A program made the translations under genes and the position numbers. Source: Sialis fuliginosa (Eukaryota > Arthropoda > Insecta > Megaloptera > Sialidae). Taken from it: DNA of 64,000 nucleotides. How positions within the stretch are numbered: position 1 is the first letter of the stretch; every line of letters starts with the position of its first letter. This document shows, piece by piece, positions 46,974-59,030 of this stretch. The DNA lies in the NCBI GenBank assembly GCA_961205875.1, contig OY540810.1, forward strand, positions 30,442,001 through 30,506,000. The letters run 5' to 3'. The notes under the pieces were generated by a model. That model did not search any database. It was not told the DNA's origin and was given only the letters and a program-made list of their open reading frames with translations.

Positions 46974-49900
46974 AGTCTCCGCTCATTTGATCATCTGTTC
47001 AAAACAATCATATCAAAGTTTTAATAAAAATAGTTTTATTTTTAAAAAATATCTAAATAACTTGAAATATATTAAAATGCGCTTCAAGAAACAAAATGGG
47101 TAATAGTTAGTTGATAAATAATAATGTTTGATTTTAATACTAATTTGTAAGAACATATATTTTTAACAAAATATTTCAAAGAAAATGTTGATACGCCAAT
47201 ATAACAATAATATTCAGATTCGTACTTATGCACAGGCGCCAGTGTAATAAGGAGGGGGGGGGGGAAGCAAGGCGCTAACCTAGTACAAGGGTCACTAGAT
47301 GAACAATATAGAGCCAGCCAATTAGGGTCGAACAGATTTTAAAAGATGGTTACTTTAATACTTTTTTAATACTGAAGAGCAAAAAAGTTCTCGAATGAAT
47401 ATGGTAACTTAACGTTACACTTTTTTAGTAAAATTTTTATGAATAATAATTATTTTTTTATATTAAAAAAAATCAATAGGACCATATTTTGCGCCTTGAG
47501 CCTGTGTTAATACGCCTCTGGTAATATTGTATTTACATAAAGTATCACAAATTAACGATATTTAAGTAATAGACTTAAATATCGTTAATTACCCAGTATC
47601 GTCAACAAAACTTAACAAATGGTGGAGGCGCTGAGTAATAATTATTTTCTCAATTTTGTAAAAAAAAACAAATAGTTACAATATTGTGTTACTCTAATTA
47701 TGCACTATATTGGGACTACTGACGAAGTTGAATTCAGAGGAGGTAAGAGGAATTCTAAGTCAAATAATAAAAATACAAAAAATCGTGGAATTCATTGTCA
47801 GTAAAACTATATTATCGCGTAAATTGTTACTAAAACAATTGAACAACTACGTCGGACGGCGACAGCGAGTGTGTCACATATGACCGGTGAGGGGGTCTGG
47901 CCTCGATTTAGCGATAGGCCTGCATCCTCACGCAAACCAACCACCGGCGGTCAAGTGGGTCACTATAACTAGGCCAAAGTCCGAGACCAAACACAAATCT
48001 CAGGTACACCTAATTACCTACTACCGCCGCTAACTGATCTAAATATAGCGGCATGCAAATAAAATTATTTTTATTAACATATTCATGATAATCATATTCC
48101 ATTTCACTGGTTTTAAAACTTTTTTAGTAGAGGCACCCTCGTATAATTTTTTTACATTTGTAAAAAGAAATATCTCGGTACCTACTTATGTATAGGGATT
48201 TCCTAAACGGTAAGAGATTCAGATTTGGTTAAATGAGATGAATTATTTGTAAGGAATGGGTGAATTACTACATCAAAAATATTAATAATTCTATGTGGTT
48301 TAGGCGGTATACGGAAAAATCTGAATATTCAGAAATTCTTTAAATGGTTATAACTTTTTTGTCAAAGTAGATAAATACTTTTTGTTTGCGGTTTCTTAAA
48401 GTACTTTTTGTGTACAATTGATTGGTGTATTTAGAATTTTTATATTACTTTTAGTTTCCAACTTACAAGCCCTAACTTTAGTTTTTCTTATGAGCCAATA
48501 AGTTGTCTATAGCATACAAATTTATTCAACATTATGAAATATTAAATTAGAGTATTTATGAAACATTTTCATTAATATTAAGAGTAAATTAAGGTAACAG
48601 CAGATGAACTTTTAAAAACATAATTTTTTGTGTTTTTATCAGCCGGTTTCATAAATAATTGATAATCAAATGACTTTTTGGGAGGAGTTTGTAACGTTAT
48701 CATATAATGAAGTATGTATTAGTAAATAGGAACAATTAAGCTCCAACTTTAATAAAAACTGCCAATAATGAAAGAAAGAAGAAAAAAAGTGTGATAGTTG
48801 TTTCAGAACAGAATGGATATTTATTGTTATTTTTTGTCAGTTTTGGGTCATAGATTTAGAAATTATAATCTATAGCCATAAGCTGCGAAAAAAATGTTTT
48901 TGGTAACTAAATAAAAAAGCACATAGATAATTACAAAACATTTAAAAATTAAATATTTACGGCACTACATGTTATGAGAATCACTGCTCTATAATAAACC
49001 AAGTACAATCATAAAATGAGTAAATTTTGTAATGTACTTAACAATGTTGTTTAGAAAATATGTAGAGAAGTTAAGTACTTACACTTCAAGTACTATTTAA
49101 AGTATTTTACTTGAATTATTAACAACTCTGTACTCAAATTATACATATCAGTGTTAAAATTTTTGAAGATTCGTTGAATAAATACAGCAAGTAAAAATTA
49201 ACATACTCCAACCTATGATGAATAATGATTTTTAATAAGTTTCGTAAAAATGACTTTATAGGAGACTGTACTTTTAAAGTGGTTTTAAATCAAGATTATT
49301 AAACGAATTTAAAGTGTATTTGAATTTTTTATTTACATATTTTTATTTTTTTCCTGTATAAAAATATTTTATACAGTTATACACCTAAAAAAATCAGTAC
49401 GAAAATAAAACTAAAAATTAAAATTTTGTAAAATAATAAAACGAATAAATAAAAATGTGAAATATAAAATTTTACTTTGTTTTAGTTCAATTTTTCGAAA
49501 CCGGTGAATTTTAAAATTAAGTCATTTTTACATACATTTTTATTTTAGAGAGATATTTTCATTTAAATCAATACTAATAAATAAATAAAAATTCGTAAAC
49601 ATAAAAAAATATTATTTTAAATAAAAATCTACCCTTGAACCAAATATTAAATATTATTTATTTTCATTTATAATTAAATGAATACATTAATAATAATTGA
49701 TACAGGAACTACCTATGATTATATACAGGCATACATTCATAATATTATCAACATAAACATACCAACGAGTGCATAACCTAACAAACAGCGCTATGGATAA
49801 GAAAATAACTACAAATCATCTTCTCAAACGAAACATGATGACTACCTACAAAGTAAAATATACATAATCACACTTTACCTTTTAATATCATCACATAAAA

Positions 49901-50831
49901 TTAAAAAACATCACACAATAAAAAAATATATCATTCTAAGTGTACATTGTTGATTAAATATATATCATATATGAAAATATAAAAGTACTTTTAATATTTA
50001 TTGTATACTATACACAACAATTAAAATTTACATTTCAACAAACAAGTATACCGACTTCCAACACCTTAGGTCTCTAAATATTTACTCCACACATGTAGGG
50101 GGTGTTATTTTAAATGAGGCGTTAGTATTGTCGGTTGCTTAGCAACAAGACACATACACTCCTTGCTCTTTCCGAATGACTGACAAGCAAATGTTGTTAT
50201 CTTTGTTTAATATGAATATTAGTGGAATTTAATCTTGATTCGAAATTTCGACCAGAATGCAATTATTAATAATATGTAAATATTATGCAAATAGTTAATA
50301 CACATAATTAAATTAATATAGTTGTAAATGTTTTTTTGATGTAATATTAAAATACACTTTTATTTTGTATTATAAAATATTATTTTTATATATTTTGTAA
50401 TTTCAAAGGGTAAAATTTAATTAATTGAAATCATATTTAAATTATTAATTTCTTAAATAATTCGAAATAGTGCTTATTAATTTTTACACTTGAAAACAAC
50501 AACACCTATATGTGTAGAGTTTGTAAAATATTTATCACAAGTCACAAATTATAATTAAAGCATTAATAATATTGTGTTTGGCATTTGGCGATACACTAGG
50601 TCAATTTAAAATTTTCCATTATTAATATTTAAAAATTCAAACCAATACTAGAGCTGCCATCTTTTGTTATATTAAAGAACCAAGTATGAGTCATCTGAAA
50701 AAATGACTAATTTTTTGGAAAAAGAACTCTGTTTTATCAATTTATTTGACGTGTAAGAAGTTTGTGCAATATAAAGAGGAAATAATATTTTTCACATTTT
50801 TATACATTTCTTTCATTTACTTACACTTGCC
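46974..50831. other. divergent intergenic region between the ankyrin gene and Yif1
   Basis: No gene was recognised. It should hold both promoters and possibly a non-coding first exon of the ankyrin gene, since TTGAACAG| just before that start codon could be a splice acceptor. A G tract lies at 47256-47265. Around 47860-48060 a GC-richer patch (GACCGGTGAGGGGGTCTGGC, then CAACCACCGGCGGTCAAGTG) looks like transposon debris of unknown family. A GCGCCTTGAGCCTGTGTTAA scrap at 47491 is similar debris. Confidence 0.45.
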
Positions 50832-52429
50832 ATGAATTATAATGCTAATACTGGAATGCGACATGGTAAATATTTAAGAGTTTCAATTTTGGTTACATAT
50901 TGACAATATGTTCTTCACAGGTACTGTTCGAAAACCGAAACGAGTAAGTGATGTTAATGCAGTTGGTTCATCGATACCGACACCTATGCAAAACCCTTAC
51001 ATACCGTATGACCCATATACTGCAGGGGTAAATACTGCTGCTAGCTCGGAATTCATACCAAATTTACCTAACCAACCTAGTTTCGGTAGGTTATAATATT
51101 ATATAGTGCATATTTCTTAAATTTTAATTGATATTATGATTTGTAGATTATAACCAACAATATGGAGCACAGCCTGCTTATCCAAACAGCCAACCGCAAG
51201 TGCCGATATCAAATCAGAATGCATTTTCAGTACTTTCGCAGCCCATGGTGCAGAACATGGCATTCCAATATAGTCAACAGGTAAGTGATAATTGATCATT
51301 TGAATATAAAATATGTCTGTTTAATATGAGGATATTTGTTTTTAGTTAGCTGACACAGGCCGAACAGTAGTTAAAGAAGAAATAGAGAAATATGTACCAG
51401 TCTCTCGGTTAAAATACTACTTTGCTGTCGATACTAAATATGTAATGTCTAAGTTACGGTTACTGTTCTTTCCATTTACACATAAGGTAAATTAGTATAA
51501 TACATGTAGCTTAAATTTAGTTTAGTTTTAATTAGGTTAACCATTTTGTTTAGATGGGATTTTTTATGTCATACTTCCTATAATATAGTTCTTGAGATAT
51601 TAAATAAAGATACACATATTTGTCATTTTGTTATTTATAGCTGCATTATTGCAGCTTACTAACAAACACTGTCTTCATAATATTATATTTAAAATTAAGG
51701 TATTTGAATCGAAAGAGTTAATCCAGATAATATTAGTTTGCTGGTTAAAATAAAAATAAAACAAATATTTTTGTTACAAAGAAAATTTTGTTTATAGGAT
51801 TGGTCAGTCAAATATGAACAAGATAATCCGGTTCAACCACGGTTTGAAATCAATGCACCGGATTTGTATATACCCATCATGGGGTATGTTACTTACGTAG
51901 TTATTGCTGGTCTTGTTCTAGGTAAGAATATATACATGAATAAAATAAAACATATTATTAATTATTATTACTTCTAGGTATGCAAGACAGATTTAATCCT
52001 GAACAAATCGGAATTTATGCATCTTCATCTTTAGCATGGAGCACGGTAGAAATAGCAGTCTACATGGCGACACTATACATCACGAACATAGAAACTACTC
52101 TAAAAATGCTAGATCTACTCGCGTATAGTGGCTACAAATACGTAGGAATAATTTTTAGCATTCTCATCAGCATCGTATTCGGTAGACTTGGTTATTATGT
52201 GTCGTTAGTTTATTGTAATATAGTATTGGGCTTCTTCCTTGTTCGTTCACTGAAAGCGCAAGTATTACCAGAGCGACAGAACGATCACACTCAGCACTAT
52301 GGAACCCCGGCTATTGGATCCAAAAGACGGATGTATTTTTTGTTGTTTGTAGCTGGGACACAGCCTGTTCTTAGCTGGTGGTTGTCGTCTAGTTTAATAT
52401 TATCGGCTGTCCCTAAATCAACAGTTTAA
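50832..52429 (+). CDS. Yif1: Yif1 (YIF1A/B), Golgi membrane protein
   Basis: Six exons: 50832-50865, 50921-51085, 51147-51280, 51346-51486, 51798-51921, 51978-52429, with GT-AG borders and closed phases giving 349 aa. Yif1 pairs with Yip1-type proteins in ER-exit and Golgi membranes and acts in ER-Golgi transport. Seen: a Gln/Pro/Tyr/Asn-rich cytosolic N-terminus (about 1-112; [15 protein letters not shown]), then the conserved block [20 protein letters not shown] leading to [18 protein letters not shown]. Next is [16 protein letters not shown] (first membrane segment), followed by four more hydrophobic segments in the last exon ([57 protein letters not shown]). Length and order fit the family. 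The A/B paralogue split is a vertebrate matter and does not apply. Introns are short except intron 4 (311 bp). Confidence 0.95.
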
Positions 52430-52513
52430 TATATTTATTAAATGGCAGATATTTAATATTTTTCTAATATACATAGAGTAAGTGCTTGAATCTATCTATT
52501 AATTTGTTATATA

Positions 52514-52555
52514 AATAAAATGTAACCTATTATTTGTATAATATTTTAAAATAAA
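52514..52555 (+). terminator. Yif1: Yif1 polyadenylation signals
   Basis: Two AATAAA hexamers, at 52514-52519 and 52550-52555, lie 85-126 bases after the stop codon. Confidence 0.6.
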
Positions 52556-53065
52556 GTTGTTTTCTTTAAGAACTTACTAATAGAATAATTAATTTTATTT
52601 CTTAAAATAAAATTCTATTTTTAAAGTTATTGATGAAGTTATCACATTGTCTAAATACACTTTTTATTTCTTTAACACTGTTTATTTTGTTATTATTACA
52701 GGTAATTAGACGTACTGATTATTAACATACCATTTAATTATAACTAATTAGGTACTTATATTAAATAAAAATAAAAAGAACCGCAAGTGATTTGTACAGC
52801 AAATTTGAAAATATTTTTCATAGATAAGATACAAATATGTAAATAATGCAGTTTTCGTGATTCACCATATTGGTATCTATGAATGTTATTCTTCTTTTTC
52901 TGTGTCAGTGCCAATCTAACCAAGTGACCAATTCCAATGCGATGTATAACTGTTCAACATGATATCATTAAGGCTGGGTTACTTGTGTATCGCCTCGACA
53001 AATATAATCTGTCAATGAAACTAGATAACATATGTAACGATAAAGATTACTACAAATAATTCACC
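52556..53065. other. Yif1-cindr intergenic spacer
   Basis: About 0.5 kb between the Yif1 poly(A) signals and the cindr start codon; it must include the cindr 5' UTR if no upstream exon exists. No clear core-promoter motif or repeat is seen. Confidence 0.4.
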
Positions 53066-56000
53066 ATGGGTACGTAGCACCGAGTATAATGAATGATTTA
53101 TTTATATTGTTTTATTTTGACACTTGGTAATATATTATTTCAGTAGAAGCAATAGTAGATTTTGATTATACTGCCAAAGAGCCTGACGAATTGACTCTTC
53201 ATAAAGGTGATGTTTTAAGAAATATTATTATGAAACCCGGTGGGTGGTGGGAAGGTACTTTAAATGATAAACGAGGAATGTTCCCAGATAATTTTGTACA
53301 TATAATCGAAGAAGACAACGATGTTATAGTGAGGTAGGTCTGGTGTTTTATTTAAAATACTATACTCTGCATGCTCATAGAAAATGCAACATGAAATAAG
53401 GAATATACAAAACGTGTATTCAATATTCATAGATGTCGATCCTACTACAGACACTTTCAATTTTAGTTACAAAAAGACTAAAATCCTCAATATAGTGTCT
53501 TTATTTTCTAGTTTTGCTTGTAAAAAGTTTATTAAAATCCCAATTATAAAAGATTTGAGTAAACATTTTTATTGGTGAATTACAGTGCAAGCTCACTAAT
53601 TAGACACTACGAAAACTATCCTATAGTCTAATAATTGAATGCGCCTTAACTACTGAATATATATAGAAAATAAAGAACGAATTTTGCTTCAATCAACATT
53701 TAACTACATACTACATATAGTGTTGAAACATATCTAATTACCAATTGTAGGAATGTTAAAACTGTTTAACTATAGAAACTACTTAGGAATTGCAAGCTCA
53801 ATTATTGAGTATAACTAACAAACATCTGATTAGGTAGCTTGTTCTGTATTTGAATATTTGTTATGATTATTATATGATTTTCAATGTTGAAAAAATTCAT
53901 TTCCCTAGCCCTAAGTTATTTTTCAATGTATTACAAAATTATAATTCTGAACTTTTTATATTTTTAAGATAAATAGGTACCGGTCTACTATACACCCGCC
54001 ACTATGAACATAGACTATGGAGTACGTATACGCACTCCTTCAATATGTTCTAAAGTCATTTTTTTGTAAGTTTGTATAATACATTTTATCTTATTTATCT
54101 AAAAATACTAAATATAAACAAGATATTTACATGTAAACAAATCATTCTTAATGTATTCCATAGTCAATGTTTGTAGTGATGGGTGTATAGTAGACCAGTA
54201 CCGAAAAATGTTTTCGAAGTATTGTATAAAATATTAATCTTATGATTTTCATAAGAAATTATTTTTTGAAGTATTTTTAGTTTTACTAAATTAACATAAT
54301 ACTCAGAAGTTTAAAAGTATTCTAGTAGAAGTTTGAAAAAAAAATTGTCATTGTATTTTTTCATCTGTAAAATATATTCGTAAATTTGATGTTCTAGAAT
54401 TAGAGGTTTGAAATAGTAGTAGTATAACCAGTGGTGAGCTATGACATTTTTAACAAAGGGCTTGCTCATAGTTAAATTTAAAAATAATATTGTTAATGAT
54501 ATGGTTTATTTATAAAAATAATACATATACCATTTATGAAAATGGTCACCAAAAATAACAAGGGACTTGCAAATTATAGAACAATTTAACAAAGGGCTCA
54601 CGCAAGCCCCCTTACAACTCACCACTGAGTATAACTTATCAAAGCAGGTACACTCTGGCTCGTATTGAAACTAATTGTAAGTCATATTCTAAAGAAACTA
54701 GCTTACAATTTTTGTGTTAAGTTAAAAATTAAAATGTTTAATTCTATGTAAAAAAGTACCCCAAATACCATTTATAGACAAAAGTACTGTAGTAAGGAGT
54801 TTAATATTAACACCCCAAATTATGTTATTTATTTAGTCATTTATTATTTTGCACACAGCATAACTGATGAATACACCATGATAGGCAACAGTCAATATAA
54901 AACAAATATTAAAATTGTGTGATATTATTTCAACATCTCAGATTGTTTCGGTTGATTTTGAATATGTATAAGTTTAATTTTAAGAGAATAATATTTTGTT
55001 TTGTTAATTTTAGAAATATAAAACATGAAGAGAAGAGACAATGTAGAGCAATATTCAGTTATGAGCCAGTTCATGAAGATGAACTGCGTCTAAATACTGG
55101 CGATGTGATAGAAATCCTCGGAGAGGTTGAAGAGGGCTGGTGGAAGGGAAAACTGAACGAAAAGGTCGGGGTGTTTCCATCGAATTTTGTTAAGGAAATA
55201 TTCACAGACGGTTCTGGCACAAATTTAACAAATAAAAAAAGTAAGATGAACAGCAAAGAAGATTTAACAAATATTGAAATGGATCTCAATGCTCCGTCTC
55301 TACCTCCAAAACCAGGTAATTGTAAATAATTTAAATATTATTGTGTGCAGTTAATCTATATATAATAAAGTGCGCAGCATTTTCTTTTTATCTTTTGCTG
55401 TAAATTGGTTTCTGTATCCATAAATATAGGGGATTTAATATTTTTTAAAATATAGTATAATTTATAAAATATTTTTTTAATTGATAATGTAGCAGTTTTT
55501 TTATGTTAGGAAACTTACTTACATATAATGTTATCCATACTAATATTATAAATGCAAAAATATCTCTGTCTCACTGTCTCTTTGTTATCTTTTCACAGCT
55601 TAACCGCTAAACCGATCTTGATTAAATTTGACAGGGAGATAGTTTGTATCCTGAGGAAGGACATAAGCTACTTTGTATCCTGAAAAATTGATTAGATTAA
55701 AAAATGAATAGATATCAAAACATAAAAACTGTTTTATCGACTAACATAACAGAAATATATATTACCTAACCTGTATTCCACACGGATGTAAATCGCAGAT
55801 AACAGCTAAATACATATTTCTGGGTTTTGATTCAGTTAGATAAACTTTTTCAAGGTCTCCTTATAAATATTTATTTATATTTTATACAAATAATAAATTA
55901 ATATATTTTTTAACTACAATGAATTTACATTAAACTTTTAAGTACCGCATTTCATTCTGTAGGTAATATTTTATCAATTGATAGCAAGGTTGTTTATCTA

Positions 56001-57758
56001 AATTTTATACACTTGAAAATTAATAGTTTAGTAAACATGCAAACATCTACAGTTAGTAAATTTTCATTGTCATCTACTTGTAATTTATTTTTACACATTA
56101 TTATTGAATATATGTTTTTGTATTATATTATTTTATATTCCTGTAAATAACATTATTGGGTTCTATATATAAGCCAAGTTTTGGCTACAGAGATCAATAT
56201 AATCGTTTATATAATTACAAAAAAAATGTTTTTTAAATTATTACACTACTGAGAAAAAGATTACAGTGTCACTTAAATAAATATTTTTTATGTACGTATA
56301 TTGAAGATTGTGTTATTTTTAATAGCATGGAGTAAGTAATAAGTTTGCAATTGTATATATATTTTTGTTTCAGTAAAAATCCTTTGCCAAGTTCTCTACC
56401 CTTACAAAGCTTGCAGTGATGATGAACTGACATTAAACATCGGTGACATAATAACTCTAATCAGCAAGGATGGACAAGACAAGGGTTGGTGGCGAGGAGA
56501 ACTAGATGGTCACGTAGGCGTCTTCCCAGACAACTTTGTAGCAATTCTAACAACCACTGATGCAAAGCTAACCGATCAGCAGAAACTAGCCAAGAAATCC
56601 GTACAACAAAACAATACAGTACAGAAAGAACCATCTATAAGACAACAAATATCTAATGTTGCGCTCCATAGGAAATCATTAGATCCAAAATCAGAGGTAC
56701 CGCCTATTCCTGGGAAAAAACCGGCAATTCCGATAAAGAAATCTCCTTCGTTATCTGGTACAGGGAGTATTTTTGCTGGATTGAAACAAAAAGTCATGGG
56801 CGTCGAGCCAAAATCGACTGAAGTTACTGATGGTATCTGTTACAGCACGAATAAAACTTCCGATTCAAAGGAGAGTAATAATAACGATACAGAAGAACGG
56901 AATGAATTCGATCATGTAGAGCATAGTGGTATGTTGGCAGACCCTAGAGCTAACAGAGCCAAAGCTCCTGGTCGTAGACCACCAAGCATGATTCTACGTG
57001 ACTCTGAAGTAGGTCTGACCAATGGAAATTTAGAACACCAAAATATAAAAATGGAAAATATAGAACACCAAAATATAAAGACAGAAATTGTCGATTCTGC
57101 ATATAAAACACCTGAAGAAGTTGATTCTGAGTTGAAACTTAAACAAACTGATTGGGTAAAACAAGAAAGTGAGTCTGAAGTAAAACCTAAACAAAGAGAT
57201 TGGGAGAAACATCGAGCACCGTGGATGGAGGAGCTTAAATTGAACCAAGCAAAAAAGACTTCGCCAATTAATCTGTCGCCTAATTCTAAACTAACATCGC
57301 CTGAGCAAAATTTAAAAACAAGCAACGAGAAATTAAATTCATTAGAAGATAATGAAATGAGTAGATCTCTAAGATTAAGAACACCAACTCCCGATCTGTT
57401 GGTGAAAAATAAAAACCCTACAACAACTACACCTCCAAGACCGCATACGATACTTGGTGACCCAAAATCGTTTGAAAATGTCACTAAAATATCACCTGTC
57501 AGTTTGATAAGAAACAAGTCACCGTCTCCTGTAACTAAACCACCAATCTGTGAGAAGTCTGAAGCGTTTGTTAGTATCAAACAGTTTACAGATCTAGAAG
57601 AGACTGTGAAGAGTTTGCAAGCTCTATTAGAGAAACAAGAGCATATGTATAAAAGTAAGATAGAAGAGTTGACGAGGAAACTGGAAACGGAAATTGAAAT
57701 GCGCCACCTGCTGCAACAGCAAGTGAATAAGTTGGAACAGTGTATTACACAGGTTTGA
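53066..57758 (+). CDS. cindr: cindr (CD2AP/CIN85 family) three-SH3 adaptor
   Basis: Four exons: 53066-53069 (only ATG plus one base), 53144-53333, 55014-55315, 56374-57758; phases close to 626 aa. The family links receptor endocytosis, cell junctions and actin. SH3-A (1-60) starts [20 protein letters not shown] and has GGWWEG and MFPDNFV. SH3-B (about 71-127) has [22 protein letters not shown] and VFPSNFV. SH3-C (about 166-223) has [21 protein letters not shown] and VFPDNFV. Proline motifs SLPPKP (near 160) and [11 protein letters not shown] (near 280) are potential SH3 ligands. Around 353-370, [18 protein letters not shown] matches the CapZ-interacting (CPI) motif of CD2AP/CIN85, with Arg, Lys and Pro positions kept. 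The last 60 residues are a heptad-rich coiled coil ([15 protein letters not shown] to LEQCITQV). Between these lies a low-complexity linker with a local [18 protein letters not shown] duplication. The start is fixed by the family N-terminus MVEA. Confidence 0.95.
53975..54204. repeat. MITE in cindr intron 2
   Basis: GGTCTACTATACACCCGCCA then ACATAGACTATGGAGTA (left) pairs with TACTCCATAGTC-type sequence TGTATTCCATAGTCAATGTT and TGGGTGTATAGTAGACC (right). Arms are about 55 bp. Confidence 0.8.
54429..54627. repeat. hAT-type MITE with perfect 8-bp target duplication, cindr intron 2
   Basis: 199 bp. Ends CAGTGGTGAGCTATGAC and complement of CAGTGGTGAGTTGTAAGG. The octamer AGTATAAC flanks both sides (54421-54428 and 54628-54635), diagnostic of hAT insertion. 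The preserved duplication and repeated AACAAAGGGCT in both halves point to a fairly young copy. Confidence 0.92.
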
Positions 57759-58642
57759 TTTAAATTTAGGTTAAAATAATTTGTACTTATTGTGCTCAAA
57801 AGGTTATGCTATCTCTTCTATATTGAATTGCTCATTAGTTTTTTTTGTATTGGTTAGAATAATGTTGAATAATGACCATTCCATTAATACATTTTTTATA
57901 TATATATCTATAATACATAAAGTATATTTTTACCTGTAGTATTTTTTCTTTTTTTTGATTAAGTCCAATTTGAGGTGTAAGATTCTTATGCTCGGTGTTA
58001 TAAAAAATTGCATCTAGACTAAAACCTAACCAGATTATTATATGGTATTTATTAACGATTTAGTGCATGCGCTCTAAGTAGAAATCAGTGGTCTAAAAGC
58101 ATAGGTGATTGGTGTAAGTAAAGTATAGAAAGGATAGCAACTTTAAATCATTTTAAATTTATTACCACTGCTTTAAAATCCAAACCAAATTCTTAATGAT
58201 TGGTTAGGATTTGGTCTAAACCAGATTTTTTATAATAATGTGCATTATATTAACAGTAGAACAGGGTAGAGATATTAACATTATCGGCATGTGTTAGTAC
58301 TCAAGTAGAATACAACAATTGTTTCAGAACGGTGGTATGAGTATAAATTATTATCGTAAATTGAATTAATTTATATATTTTGAAAATTTATACATACACA
58401 ATTGATTTTACAAATAAGCAATCCCCGCTTATCTTAATATCGCTTAATAACGACAGCTGTTTCATAAAATTAACGTTTCGTCGTCTATTGATGACAGCCA
58501 TAGTTAAAGAGTTAACAAAGTATGTTATTATAAATAATTAAACGTTCATTTGTTTTTTATAAATTTTCGCTAAAATGTTTTATGTTTGATTATTTCCAAT
58601 TATTATATGTATTTTAATGATACAAAAAACTTTCATAATATA

Positions 58643-59030
58643 CAGGATGTGTCATATCAGGTGGAACAAACTGTAACAGTTAATCAAGAAAAATATTTAA
58701 AGCAAAAAAGTTCATATGAACGTGTGTATAGAAATTCTTCGTGAGAGAGCTAGATACCCTCAAAGATTTTGTCTAAAATTAGTTTTTATTTAATATCTAA
58801 ATTATTATTGGTTGATACTTCAAATCATTAACACTTATTAATACTTAACTGCTTATCAAATTTCATAACTAATTTATATAAATTCATAAAACTAATTTTA
58901 TGCAAAATCTTAGTCTGTAATTCTCATGAAGAATTTCCGGGCACATGTTCGAATATGATCTTTTTTGCTATTAATATTTTTAACTAACTGTTTTTTTGTT
59001 TTTTGTTCTATCTGATGTGAGTTAATGCTG
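58643..59030. repeat. MITE with CAGGATGTGTC ends
   Basis: Left CAGGATGTGTCATATCAGGT; the complement of the right end is CAGCATTAACTCACATCAGA. Both lie next to TA. Inner segments (GAAATTCTTCGTGAGAG / its partner near 58920, and AAAATTAGTTTTT against AAAACTAATTTTA) continue the pairing, so most of the 388 bp is a diverged fold-back. Confidence 0.75.

Noticed and set aside
46728-47103. Plus-strand frames of about 98 residues
   Set aside because: Antisense of ankyrin exon 1, whose reading joins exon 2 in phase.
56912-57799. 295-residue minus-strand frame
   Set aside because: Antisense of the last cindr exon, which is confirmed by domain content and phase.
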